The notes under the pieces were generated by a model that ran no database searches, had not been told where the DNA came from, and was given only the letters and a program-made list of their open reading frames with translations. From NCBI RefSeq assembly GCF_000264905.1, contig NW_006763139.1, positions 1,528,313 through 1,592,312 of the forward strand: 64,000 nt of DNA. The letters are read 5' to 3'. The position numbers and the translations under genes were made by a program. Shown in pieces: positions 10,799-22,661 of the stretch (position 1 is the stretch's first letter; every line of letters begins with the position of its first letter). This stretch comes from Stereum hirsutum FP-91666 SS1. Taxonomy: Eukaryota; Basidiomycota; Agaricomycetes; Russulales; Stereaceae.

Positions 10799-13700
10799 AT
10801 GTCCCACCATCTCGAGGTAATTCATAGGTTCATTTACATCTATACTATTACACGCCCATGTGACTGACTCTCGCGACGCGCCCCAGTACGCGAAGTCGAG
10901 CAGAGCTAAATGTCATGGACCTCCACCGTGCAAAGGCTCTCTCATCGGCCTTGGCGACTTGAGATATGGAAAATCCTATATGAATCAGCATCATACCGAG
11001 TCCATCGAATGGAGACACTGGTGCGCCCTACTTAGCTTTCGACGTGACTGAATCTGAATCCATCCACTAACTTCCCAAACAAATATGGGCGTGTGGTATG
11101 GTAGGGGCTGCGTGACCCCTCAAATTCTCGCAAGCTTATCCGTCCAAGGCGTCAACCACATCTCCGGTTTCTCCAATCTTCGTGCCGAGGACCAGAAGAA
11201 AGTCCGTATGGCACTCGTCACCCGTCGCATCGACCCCGCAGACATCCCCGACTCTGCTCGGCCTGGACCTGGACCTGCACCTCCGACTCTCAACAACATC
11301 ACACCATCGTCCTCGCAAAACATGCCTGCGTCTTCTCAGGTGACGGCACCTCCGTCTTCACAGCCTTCCGCCTCTCAGGGGCAGGGCCCAGGTCCGAGCC
11401 AGAGGAAGAGAAAGGCCGCATTCGAGGCTGCTATGGCTGCGGGTCAGGGCTCTGCGCATTCGCAGGCTGGACCCTCACAGCAGCAGCAGCCTGTGAGACA
11501 TGTGCAAGGGCCGGGAAATACGACGTGGGAAGAAGGAGCGATGGACGATGCGCCTGAGGAAGAGCCTGTGGATGAGTTGTATTGCACGATGACTTCGAGT
11601 GTCGTTGGTATACAGTATTATAAAGGTATGTTTTGATCTTTCGGGCTTCTTCTTGTGGGCTTATGATGTGTAATGTGGTGTTAAGGTCTTGTGGACGTCG
11701 GAGAGCAAGTTCTGCTTGTTCGGGAGCCTCATAACCCGTATGACCGGTACGAAAAGCGTTTTCTGTGACGCATACATTCGGCTTATTCCAGTGATGTGTG
11801 CAGCAATGCCATTCAGGTCAAGAACATCGGTCGAGTGCAAGTGGGCCACATTCCACGCAATATCGCCTCGAAACTCGCTTCATTGCTCGACAGAAAGCTC
11901 GTAACCGTCGAGGGCACTATGAACGAAGGCAACCGTAAGTCAAACCTCTTCTACATAAGTTAGCATCGGCAGGCCCGCTGAAATAGGTCAATACCAGTGC
12001 ATAGCCACCAATACTCGCTCTCTCTGTGAGTTCCCACACACTTCCCTCTCCTTAGACATATAACTGAAAGGACTGGCTTTATTTATCTACATAGTACGCT
12101 CAAGATCTACGGCCCCTCGAATAAACGTGACCAATTGGAGCCTGTTCTTATATGGGCCACACCCGGCCAACGAGGTTTCCCAAAAAAGAACACCGCACCC
12201 CCAGCCAGCCAAGGTGCTCGAACCGCCCGCGCAGGCGCCTCAGCGTCGTCCGCCTCTGTTGCTGGCGGTCCCTCCGCTGCCCAAATCGTCGGCGGGTCTT
12301 CATATGCGTCCACCAGTTCGGCATCGGCGTACGCGTCCGGGTCCGGGGCACACTTGACGCCACAGCAGAAAGCGATCCAAGAGGCCCAGCTCCGGAAGCA
12401 ACAGGCAGAGTTCGCGAAAGCGGCGGAGTTGAGGCAGATCTTGAATAGTCTGGAGAAGGTGGACGATGAGGCGAGGAGGGGGTCGTTGCTTGATACGCTG
12501 TGCTCGGCGGAGGACGTGATGGTCCTTCCGTTGCATCCGAGTCCGCCGGGGATTGAGAGTGGGGAGTTGACGGTGAATTTGCTGAAGCATCAGGTACGCA
12601 TAATGTGTTCTGGTTTTTCATTTCGGTGGGAATTGATGGGGTTATGATTTTTTTTTGAGTAGAGTCAAGCCTTACAGTGGTGCATCGACAAGGAATATCC
12701 GAAGTTACCAGCGAAGGAGGACGATAAGGCTGTCCAGTTTTGGCAGTGCAGGAAGCAGAATGGGAAGGTCAGTGCACGCGGTGTTTTTTTCTTGAGGATC
12801 ATGTACGCTTACAATCTACTCGCAGGTTTTCTATTACAACCGTAAGTCAAGAATCTGCTTCTCGTCTTTTCAGTTCACTGACGGTAGCTCCCAGTCGCCA
12901 CGAATAGTCCTCAGCAGACGCCGCCTGTCCTGGGTCGCGGTGGTACGTATTTCGAGCAGAGTTGACCTGTGTAAACACGGCAGATATTGACAGAGAGACA
13001 CCCCAGGTCTGAATTCGGACGACATGGGCCTCGGAAAGACCTTGACCATGATCGCTCTTATTCTCGCCACGAAGAACGACGTGTCCAATGACTACAGCAA
13101 GAGCACCCTCGTTGGTACGCGAATTCGACTTTGTTTGTCCGCTTCGTTTGGGCAGTGACTCACGTGAATTACGCTCAGTTGTACCCTTGTCCATCATGTC
13201 CAACTGGGAGAAGCAACTTAAAGATCATTGCACTCCCGGCTCCATCTCCTCCTGTGTTTATTACGGTGCAGGGCGATCAATGACTGCTGCAGACCTCCAG
13301 CGCCACGATGTCGTGATTACGACGTACCAGACGGTCGCTAATGAGGTAGAGAGTGCGAGCACGAATGCTGGTGTTGGGGCGTCGCAGAAGGTGAAGAGGA
13401 AGAAGGTGGAGAGTAGTTTGTTCGACGTACGCTGGAAGGTTAGTGTTACATCCAAATTAGCTTGAATTGTCGTCTGATGTGGCGTGGTTTTGGAATCCAG
13501 CGAGTTGTTCTAGATGAAGGCCATAATATCCGGAATCCGAGGACGAAGATGGCACAGGCCGTTTGTAAATTAGAAGCCCAGCGTCGCTGGGTGCTCACTG
13601 GAACGCCGATCGTACGTCCTACTATTCGCAAATTGAATTCTTAGCCCGTACCCTGACCGTTGTGCTGTTTTCGCAGATCAACTCTCCTCAGGTACGAACA

Positions 13701-16219
13701 TGCACCAGTAGAGGAATCAAGCTCCCATATCTTATATAATGTCATCATTTCAGGATCTTGGCTCTATCGTCACATTCTTGAGGATCTGCAAGCCTCTCGA
13801 CGAGGCTGAGATGTACAAGAGGCTTGTTCTGAGGCCCCTCAAGGACGGTGATCCCCGTGGTGCTGGTGTATTACGAGTAAGTATCACACCACATTTGTTT
13901 TCTTCTTGGGCCGGTCTTGATACCATTCCTTGCAGAGCATCATGAGCCAGATTTGCATCAGGCGTACTAAAGAGGTACGAGAATGGCGAAGTCGCATGGA
14001 ATTGGCGTCTAACAAGTCAACAGATGCAAGACAAGGATGGGAATTACCTTGTGCCTCTACCACCTGTAAGACGAATTCACCCTCGAGCTCGGAGGCACCA
14101 GAACTAATCGAATTATATGTTCCCAGGTCGAGATGACACTTGTTCCCGTGGAACTCAGCCCTGAGGCGAGGGTAAGTTCGCTGTCGTTTCCGGATAGGCT
14201 GGTTCGCACTCAGACCCTCCGTTGCAGGAGTACTACGACACCGTGGAGCAGATTTCGCGCGATCGTTTGGAGGGTGCACTCAGCCGCGAGCGTGAAGGGC
14301 TGAACTCTGTCTCCGTGCGTCTCCTTCTCCTCGCCTCTCCTCTAATATGTTACTCAATATGCAGAACAGATCTCGACTCACGCGCTCAGCATGCTCACTC
14401 GTCTGCGGCAACTCGCTCTCCACCCTGGTCTCGTCCCAGCGGATTATCTAGACCAGCTCCGTCGCGAAGACGACGAAAATCCAGCAGCGGCCACCCAAAT
14501 CTCGCCTGAGGAGAAGATTAGACTGCAGAGTGTGCTTGCGCAAGCAATAGAGGACAACGAGGAGTGCCCCATATGCTTTGGGATCCTGGATGACCCTCGT
14601 ATCACGAGTTGTGCTCATAGATTCTGTCTGCCTTGGTACGTCTTTTTCGTGAGGTTGAGGTAAAGTCCTGCGTTGATCACTGGGTTATAGTATCACGGAA
14701 GTCATTTCGCGCGATCCGAAGTGTCCTATGGTATGTCCCATACCCTCACCGGATACTGCTTCTTGAATACTAATCTCGTTCTCCATCTCAACAGGACCGT
14801 CGCCCGATCACTTTGGGTGACCTTATTGAGCCACCACCACCGACCGAACTCACGCAGGTGGCCCCGAAGGGAGACGACGACGACGACGAAGACTTTAGCG
14901 CTCTTCGGACTGGGTCTTCCGCAAAGATAGACCAGCTCGTTCATCTGTTGAAGCTGACACCACCGACGGAGAAGTCACTCGTTTTCAGCCAGTTCACTAC
15001 GTTCCTGGACAAGGTATGGTCGTCTTCATTCGATGAGATACGTACACCCTGATCTTATATTCTCGTTGTAGATTGCGGAAACTTTAGAAGAGAACGGGTA
15101 AGCCATTGACCTCACTTTCGCTTATATCTTTCAAGTTATCACTTTTACTCCAGTATTGAACGCTAACGTATATATTTGTGCGTCGTAGCATTCCATATGC
15201 TCGGTTCGACGGGCAGATGTCCGCGAGAAGGAGACAGGAGACCCTTGAGCGATTCAGTGTCCCCATCGAAGAAGGCAGCGAAGACGCCGAGCTTCCAACC
15301 CCGAACGCATCTCAATCCCGCTCCCAATCTCAAGCCAAATCGACAACCGGTCGCTCCACACGACGCCGCGGAGGAGGCCCAGCGCCCTTCCCGATGGAAG
15401 AAGGAAATGGAATGAACGACGGCGATGATGACTTTGTTCCCGACGACGGGGCTGACGATGACGATGACGACTTTGTGGTATCCGACGACGACACGCCTTG
15501 GGGCCAGTCGAAGCCGAAGAAGGGTAAGGGCAAAGGCAAGGCCAACGGGAAGGCGAAGACGAAGGGAAAGAGCAAGGCGAGATTTTCGGGCGAGGATAGT
15601 GTTGTGACTTATAAATCTACGGCGGCCGCTTTTGGTGCGAATCCGAAAGTTATGCTCATTTCGCTGAAGGCGGGAGCGTTGGGCTTGAACTTGACCGTGG
15701 CGAACAATGTGTACCTCATGGACCCGTAAGTCTGTTAGTCGCTAGAATGATTTCGGTTATAGAAACTGACGAGCACTCGCAGTTGGTGGCAGGAGGGGAT
15801 TGAGAGTCAGGCTATCGACCGCTGCAATCGGTGAGTGTGGTGTTGGGTTGAGTTCCAAAATGCCTTCTGATGTTCTTGTCACAGTATTGGCCAGAAGAAG
15901 CCGGTGCATGTATACCAGCTCATCGCAGAGAACACTGTCGAGTCGAAGGTCCTCGACATTCAAGAGAAGAAAAAGCAACTGATCAAAGAGGTGTGTATCA
16001 CTTACCTTTCCTTGTTCGTTCAACCACTCACTCACTCTTCTTGCAGGCTTTCTCTGGAATGAAGAACAAGGAGACGCAGCGCCAGAAGAAGCAGGCTAGG
16101 TTGCAAGGTGCGTATCTCAGCGAATCTTCGGCGAATGATTTTGCTTACTTCGGACAACAGACCTTGTACAAATCTTCGGTATTCGAAACCCAGGAGCTGC
16201 CGCCACGCAAGGCAATTGA
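10799..16219 (+). CDS. Rad5/HLTF-type SNF2 ATPase with PARP zinc finger, HIRAN and RING domains
   Basis: Large multi-exon gene. Exon 1 (10799-10816, MSHHLE) joins exon 2 at 10887 to give [20 protein letters not shown], and a second splice gives WRHWGCVTPQ: the Cys-Cys-His-Cys pattern of a PARP-type zinc finger that senses DNA breaks. After a Q/S/P-rich linker comes a HIRAN domain ([35 protein letters not shown]), which binds 3' DNA ends. The SNF2 ATPase has GLGKT (Walker A, about 13030), a DEGH box ([11 protein letters not shown], about 13510) and LTGTPI. A C3HC4 [15 protein letters not shown] through CPMDRRPI, interrupts the helicase (14565-14815), as in Rad5. The C-lobe has [20 protein letters not shown] and [14 protein letters not shown]. 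It ends [18 protein letters not shown] at TGA 16217-16219. Expected roles: fork reversal and PCNA polyubiquitination in DNA damage tolerance. A roughly 140-residue acidic/basic insert lies in the C-lobe. Confidence 0.93.
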
Positions 16220-16639
16220 CACATTTTGGGTATTGTATGAGACTTTCTTGCTGCCGACTTTCTTGACGCCTTGCAAAGGCGCTGTGTGTATGTATGTGAA
16301 CCATCCCCGTAGGCTATATCCTGAATGCTTTAATGTACATATGTGAACCTATATCGTAAAATCCACACTGCAAAGTTTTCTCTGCGGAAATCTTACTCGA
16401 AACTATCGCAATCGAAGAGGGACAGTATCATTGGCTCACCGCTCATGTGAAGTGCCCACTGGTACACACAGCTTGCACACAGCATACATGTATTTTCTTC
16501 AGTGTTATCCTTCCATATACGTGTATGTCGCAGTCATTCACATTGTTGTATCGTGACCAGTAGGCCTGTCGTTGTCGCGCTGAACTATATCACTCCACAT
16601 CTGTTCACCTGGGCCACCACTGATTTCTGTACACGAAAT
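16220..16639. other. 3' flank of the Rad5-like gene
   Basis: No gene recognised. Probable 3' UTR and spacer ahead of the palindromic element. Confidence 0.4.
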
Positions 16640-16888
16640 AAGAAAAAAGGACTCTGGTCTGGAGTCAAAAACCTGCGTCGCCTTTTCGGCTTTACTTTAA
16701 TGTGAATCACAGCCACATGGATTTGTTTTTGATGCAGGAAACCCAACGTTCTCGCCGCGTCTTGAAGTGGCCAACGGCTGGCTCGATCTCACGACCTCTC
16801 GGTGGAGGGATTGTTATTGAGGAATACCAACCGTTAGACCACTGCGGCATTGATAGACTTGGGCGTACTAGTCATATATACGACTCTT
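16640..16888 (-). repeat. tRNA-derived SINE-like element, left arm of a palindrome
   Basis: Near-perfect inverted copy of 17013-17260 (about a dozen differences over about 249 bases). Read on the minus strand it carries the same box A (TGGTCTAACGG) and a close box B, so it is in the opposite orientation to the right copy, tRNA-like heads facing each other. Confidence 0.75.
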
Positions 16889-17012
16889 CCGGACCAGTAT
16901 ATACACATTTCTCGCCTGCTGTCGTCACCAAACTAATCACTTTACTTCATAATAAATCGGTCATCGAGGAAAGACGCAAAATACCACTGAAGAACGCTAT
17001 ACAACGGAATAA

Positions 17013-17260
17013 AAGAGTCGTATATATTACTAGTACGCCCAAGTCTATCAATGCCGCAGTGGTCTAACGGTTGGTATTCCTCAATAACAATTCCTCCTCC
17101 GAGAGGTCGTGAGATCGAACCAGCCGTTGGCCACTTCAAGACGCGGCGAGAACGTTGGGTTACCTGCAACAAAAACAAATCCATGTGGCTGTGATTCACA
17201 TTAAATAAGCCGAAAAGGTGACGCAGGTTTTTGACTCCAGGCCAGAGCCCTTTTTCTTTA
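17013..17260 (+). repeat. tRNA-derived SINE-like element, right arm of a palindrome
   Basis: Carries polymerase III internal promoter elements: box A TGGTCTAACGG at 17060-17070 and box B GATCGAACC at 17113-17121, spaced as in a tRNA. The region between does not fold into a normal cloverleaf with matching acceptor arms, so it is tRNA-derived rather than a tRNA gene. The body runs to a T-rich end near 17260. The two arms are separated by 124 bases (16889-17012). Confidence 0.75.
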
Positions 17261-17696
17261 CCTCACGTACTTACGAGAACCAGAAGTGGGCTAGGTGCAC
17301 ATGTGTGAAGCAACCACAATTCAGCGATATGAAACAACGTCACCGAGAACATCCCTTCTGTACGGTTCGACCGAAAGAAGTACGTGGGACAAAATGATGC
17401 TTCCCGATACTTTTGCCTGTCATCTTAACGCTCATGTTGGTCTCTGGGCAGTGGCGGTCATGATAAGTTATGTCACGAACGAAGCCTTACACTTTCCCAT
17501 CATAGGAACAGCTTATGAACGCTTGAAGACGTCCTACGACAATCGCGTGAAATGGGATGATGAGATTATAAGCGTCCGACGAGCTGAGCTGCATGCGCCG
17601 TAAGTGTATATGATACAGCAAGGTCGTCCAAACGAGTGGATCTAGATGTACACCAAAACGAGTCTGTCCCGACTCCTCAACGTATCGCCAGGATCA
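17261..17696. other. Intergenic region, unrecognised ORF
   Basis: A plus-strand ORF (about 17295-17603, roughly 100 codons) is open but has no motif or homologous pattern I recognise and no splice-supported extension. Probably spacer at the 3' side of MGM101. Confidence 0.35.
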
Positions 17697-18897
17697 CTAC
17701 TCCTGGAAAGGATACGAGAACTTCGGCTGGTCCTTTCTCCGCCACATCTTGCGCCTAGTTATACATGCATACTAATCAGTAACGCATTCCGACCATAGAT
17801 CGTCCCACAGATGTGGCCCAGATGATGGTGGAAGTGAAAGTGGCATGGGATGTGGAGTGTGAACGCACTTTTTCTTCGTGGGCAAATGCTCCGCAAACAC
17901 CTCCACACAATACTTCGCCTTAAACTCCCTTATGAACCTTGGGTCCCAAAGCTCGCTTGCGACACCCAAATCTTTACAACACCGCATGAGCGCATTGGAT
18001 TTGCATGCTTCTGTCGCTGTTGGGATGCCGGATGGGTCGAAGTATTCTTGCTCACCACGGGCGATGGCGACGAGACTGTATCGACCATGAGTGTGAGGTA
18101 AATTGTTAGAGAGCAATACAAAAGGGCAAGTAGAAAGGCTACGTACCGGCCAAGACAGACTAGAGCGTATTCTCTACTGACGATTTTAGGGCCTACGTTC
18201 GTTTCGCTACGAGGCGCGAGGCCCCATCCACCAGGCCCGAACGCTTTGTTCAACACCCTACGGTACTTGATCTCGGGCAGGTAAATCATCCCATCTAACC
18301 AGCAACCAGACCCAACCCTCCATCAGCATTTCACACTCAATCCCCACGTAGAGAAAGGGAAAGTAACGCACCAGGCTTCATCTCAACGTCCAGGGGATCC
18401 ACAGGCGCAAGCAATACGTCTGCCACCTTCTCCTCAAACGGCTGCACCGAAAGTCCATGATAACTCCTCGACCAGTCGGTCGGCTGTCCACTAGACTCGC
18501 TACCCCCACCCAACTCCATAAAACCTGCAGAATCTAACCCAGCAGGAGTAGCACTCGAGCCATTTTTTCCGTTCACGTTCACGTTTCCGTTTCCTGCCTT
18601 GGTGGGTTCGGCAGCAATAGCAGCCTGTGCCAAGACCTCATCCTCGATCTCTCGTGCTGTGGTGGGCATCTTGTTGATGGTCTCTGGGTTTCCTTGCACA
18701 CCGTTCGCGTGCCGTGGTGCGGTAGTTGATGCATTATGACGCTGTGGGGAGATAGAAGACGTGGATGGAGTTACGGCAGGGTTGCGAGGAGCGTAAGGGC
18801 GACTTGGGCCGAGGGAGACATAGGTTCGAGAGATGGTGTTGAGGCATGGTTTGTGGGAGACCACGGACCTGAGGAGGGAGAGTGAACGCGACGACAT
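17697..18897 (-). CDS. MGM101: Mitochondrial genome maintenance protein Mgm101
   Basis: Mgm101 is a Rad52-like single-strand annealing protein of the mitochondrial nucleoid. The chosen start ATG 18897 gives a basic, Ser-rich N-terminus ([16 protein letters not shown]) suited to mitochondrial import; an in-frame ATG at 18990 is an alternative. A disordered N/S/G-rich linker is followed by the conserved core: [54 protein letters not shown], then [17 protein letters not shown] and [14 protein letters not shown]. The last exon must be found by splicing from GTGCGT after PTKK to the acceptor CTAG before GCGCAAGATGTGG, giving [19 protein letters not shown] and TAG at 17697-17699. This ending is family-typical. 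Divergent from SPC19. Confidence 0.93.
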
Positions 18898-19127
18898 CGT
18901 TCTGCACGTCGCGGTCGTAGTGTGGAAGGAAGTTCTCCGCCAGGTGCGGGGGTCGGTGCCACAGACGCGTTTCGGCAGATGCCGGGACACTCAACGCGTT
19001 CTCGAGACGAGTGGCGAGCCGTGCACGAACTTGAACTTGACCGCTTCTCAGTCTTTCCCCTATAGCTAACTAGACCTCAGTGCTGTCTAGCTTCTTGCCA
19101 AACCAAGACTACTGATATCCCGTTAAA
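18898..19127. promoter_or_regulatory. Divergent promoter region, MGM101 / SPC19
   Basis: About 230 bases between two divergent starts. No specific regulatory motif recognised. Confidence 0.35.
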
Positions 19128-19946
19128 ATGTCTCAAGGACAAAGAATGTCTCGTATGTCTGTTCGTTCAAGAGGTCGAGAATCCATCTTCGCGAGCAGTG
19201 CGGACTACTATCGTGGCGACGCAGCGGCCATCTGTAGTCCCAATCTGCGAGAATGCGTATTAGCCATGGAGGACTGTGCCGAAGAGGTCGCTTTGCCCTT
19301 CTCTGATCATCTTATGTTCCTTGGCCTTAATTACTTATATGATCTTGCAGGCACACGAAGCCCAACAACTCCTACGAAACGGAACCTTTGATCTGCCTCG
19401 GATGAGCAAAGTCCTGGAGAACCAGCGGGTATAGTACTCTTGCTCCTCTCGTATATAATTCCTCGTTAACTTTTTTATTTACTACAGGTCTTCCTCTTGA
19501 TAGACGAGAGCACTGTAAAGAGGTACAAAGCCGATCTACGAGACGAGATCGAGCCACAGGTCACCGAGCTCATCTCACGGGCCGAAAAAGGCCTCAAAAC
19601 GCTGCTCAAGAAGGAGAGTACTCTGCAGACAAAAGTAAGAGCTTACGCGGGAGCTCTGGTCTCTTTCGTCCTGACAATCGTACGCTTGCTTGCTTTTTCT
19701 CTTTCAGGTCGAGGTGGCCCAATCGCAACCTGCCTCACGACCAACTGCAGGCGTGGTCGCGTCCAACAAGGTCGAAGGGCGGAAGCTGCAAATGTTGGTC
19801 CGACAGAGAGAGCAGCTCGAGCAGGAGCTGAGAGAGTTGGAGTCAGAAGTCCTGACTCTGGTAGGTCGCCTTATTCTTCTGTTACAAATTCTTGGGGCCC
19901 TCAACACCATATTGACTGTGAACAGGAGGCGAAGACGAAGCGATGA
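19128..19946 (+). CDS. SPC19: DASH complex subunit Spc19 (kinetochore)
   Basis: Spc19 is part of the ring-forming DASH/Dam1 complex that couples kinetochores to microtubules in fungi. Exons join SPNLRECVLAMEDCAEE to AHEAQQLLRNGTFDLPRMSKVLENQR through a 60-base intron, then to VFLLIDESTVKRYKADLRDE, IEPQVTELISRAEKGLKTLL and a last coiled-coil segment ending ELESEVLTLEAKTKR, with TGA at 19944-19946. The order helix - short F-D-L-P-R-M turn - helix - long C-terminal coiled coil is the Spc19 pattern. The length of about 200 residues fits. The gene is convergent with the gephyrin-like gene, about 190 bases away. Confidence 0.85.
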
Positions 19947-20138
19947 CGCGTCAGGAAGAAATACCGCTATTTGTATACCTAGGTTCATGTATCAACATCT
20001 ATACCCAGACGATGCCGACGAGCAAGAAAATCATAGAAAAATATTGCTTTCAGCTCATTTATCAGTACACTTCCAAGATGATTACACTACTCGATACATT
20101 GGGGCACAAATCAAGCCACTCTACAAACTTGCAATGAA

Positions 20139-22661
20139 CTACGAACCAGGTGGTGTAGCAATATGTACTTCCCCAATCAAAAACGCATCCGCCGTCCCAC
20201 CTGCATCGATCTGCTCCGGCCCTCCTTCGACCTTCGCCGGCAGGATCACCAACCCATTCGCGCCACACAAGCTGGCGACACGACTCGACCGTTGCCCTCC
20301 AGTACTGTATGCAGTGATACCATCCTTTTCGGCGCGTAGGATGGCGCGGTGGAGCTCGAGACGAGGATCGAGTTTCATGGCTTCGTTAATCTACACAAAT
20401 TGCACATCTCCTGTCAACACTGTGTATATTCGTTGCCAAATGGCTTTTCTATGGGAGATCTCACGTACCCTGACTTGTACGCGCGGCAGTTGACACGCGG
20501 TTACGGGCCAGCCAGCCAATCTCCTCAAAGCAGGAAGCACAAAGATATGGAACATGACCAGAGCCGACGCCGGATTTCCCGGGAGTGCGAAGAGAGGCTT
20601 CTTCAGTTCCGGATTGTCCTCCATCGGGATCGTGGCGAACGTCGTAGGTTTGCCAGGCTTGACCTTGACGCGGCCGAAGTGGATGGTGCCGTTCAAAGTA
20701 CGTTCGATGACGGGTTTTAAAAGGTCGCTTGCGCCCATGGAAGTGCCGCCTGTGGTGATGATCACGTCGGCGTGGTTCAGGCCTTGCTTGATGATCTCGA
20801 CGTGGGCTTCGATTCTGTCAGTTTGGATGGTGACGGTAAGTTGACGTGTACGAGGATAGAATGAAGATGAGGACGAGACGAACGTATCAGCTGCTATGCC
20901 CAAGTCGAGCACCTCATATCCAGACGCTTCCAGTGCTGCGTGCAATGAAGGTCTATTGGTATCCCATATTCCTCCCCAGCCGTCGGCCTTCGTCAAAGAT
21001 ACTGGATTTTGAATGTCCAGAAGTTCGTTGCCTGTACTGAGGATGGCCACGATGGGTTTACGATAAACCTCTACCTATTGGCAGAACGTGAGTGTGGTTC
21101 TTCGTTCATAATAATATGAGCACGCACCTCTTTCCGGCCGACGAACACGAGGGTTCCAATCTCTCCGCCCGTGCCATGAATGATTTGACCCTTCTGCAAT
21201 GCAAGATCTCCTTTCCGCACGTCGGACCCAGGAGCACGCACGTTCTCCCCAACAGGAATTTCAACCAAAGTCTCGACCTCTGCTTCCTCGAGGTCCTCGC
21301 CATCCTCGTCCTTCATTGACGAAACGAGACGGGTATCTTCAACCATGATCACGGTGTCGGTGCCAGCTGGGAGGGGTCCGCCTGTGTTAATGCGATAGAT
21401 GGTACCCTCAGGTAAAACGTCGGACAACTTGTGCGTCGACGACGTGACCACCTTGTAGATGCCAGGCTTATCGGATGCTAGAAATTATCAATGTCAGCAA
21501 GGAAACCACGCAGGCGTAGATTGCCAAGGGCCACCTACAGCGAATAGCATATCCGTCTGCGCTGGTCGTATGCATGAACGGAATATCCTGTGGTGCATAT
21601 ACGTCCTCTGCTAAGACATGACCCTTCAACGCTGGCGTTACCTGAATCATATCAGTTTTCGTGCCCAACCCTCGAGCCTCAGCACAAACTGACCTGTTTC
21701 TTCTCAGTCGACAAAGTACGAATTTCGCGGAAAATAGTCCCAACGGCTTCATTCGGAGAAAACAATGGGTAGGGAGATACACGATGACGTGCAGGAGCTA
21801 TTGCGGTTCCAATCAATGGCGGTTTCGGAGTCTCTTTTAGCAGTGCCAATGAAAGTTGAACGGTGAACACTCACGAGGAAGCGAAGGATCATGAGACAGA
21901 ATATATCGCGGTTTGGGGACATCGTGTCCACTACTGTGATGATGATGATCATGGTGGTGATGGAGGTGGTTATGGGAGTGTGAATGTGACGAGGATATGG
22001 TATGTTCGCTGCCTTGGAGCGCGTTGTGTGTAGATCCTCCCGAGCCGCCTCGAATCAACTCGACAGCATGGGCCAACACCCCTCCAGCGAGCAACGCCTC
22101 CATGTTCTCGTTAACGGCCTTTACGCTCCCTGGTAATGTGAGGATGAGCGTGTTGTTGATGGTGCCGGCGATCGGCCTCGACAAGGCAGCGAGTGCAGTA
22201 TGTTTGAGTGATGCATCGAGGACGAGATGAACAAGACCAGGTGCTTGACGTTGAAGAAGTGGCCCTATGGCCTGGTTTGCATGGTCAACGATCCTCCAGT
22301 TTGGTAGGAGAATATCAAGGTGCAAGACGATACCTCCGGCGTTCTATCCCTCACACCAAATCCCGTACCTCCCGTCGTCAATATCAAGTCCACGCCGTTT
22401 CCTGGTGCAGTCCATTCCAAGACGACTTTCCGGATGGTCTCCTCGTCATCTGGCACGATACCATGAAACTTGACCTCGTAGCCGTTCGTAGTCAGTATAT
22501 CGCGAACAGAGGGTCCACTCCGGTCAGCTGAGGCGTCTTTCGAGGCCGTATCGCTCACTGCCAATCAACAGCCAAAAGGAAACATGAGCACGGAGGAAGA
22601 CCGCGATTTCATTACAGTTGAGGGGCGCACCAGTCAGGACAGCGGCCTGTAGTTTGGACAT
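20139..22661 (-). CDS. Gephyrin/Cnx1-type molybdenum cofactor synthesis fusion (MogA + MoeA)
   Basis: The protein makes the last two steps of molybdenum cofactor synthesis: adenylation of molybdopterin and molybdate insertion. Start ATG 22661 gives MSKLQAAVLT, spliced to VSDTASKDASADRSGPSV of the MogA (G) domain, with LILTTGGTGFGVRDRTPEA, LSRPIAGTINNTLILTLPGS and GLVHLVL following. A linker holds a striking His run (NHLHHHHDHHHHSSGHD, about 21915-21975). The MoeA (E) domain follows: NEAVGTIFREI, ALKGHVLAEDVYAP, TSADGYAIR, YRINTGGPLPAGTDTVIMVED, VRAPGSDVRKGD, VAILSTGNELLD, VIITTGGTSMGASDLLKPVI and FALPGNPASALVMF. The C-terminal domain IV ends at TAG 20139. Domain order G then E is that of gephyrin and fungal CnxE; plant Cnx1 has E then G. 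Supports nitrate reductase and other Mo enzymes. Confidence 0.92.

Noticed and set aside
17040..17130. Functional tRNA gene inside the palindrome
   Set aside because: Boxes A and B are present but acceptor and anticodon stems do not pair; a tRNA-derived SINE fits better.
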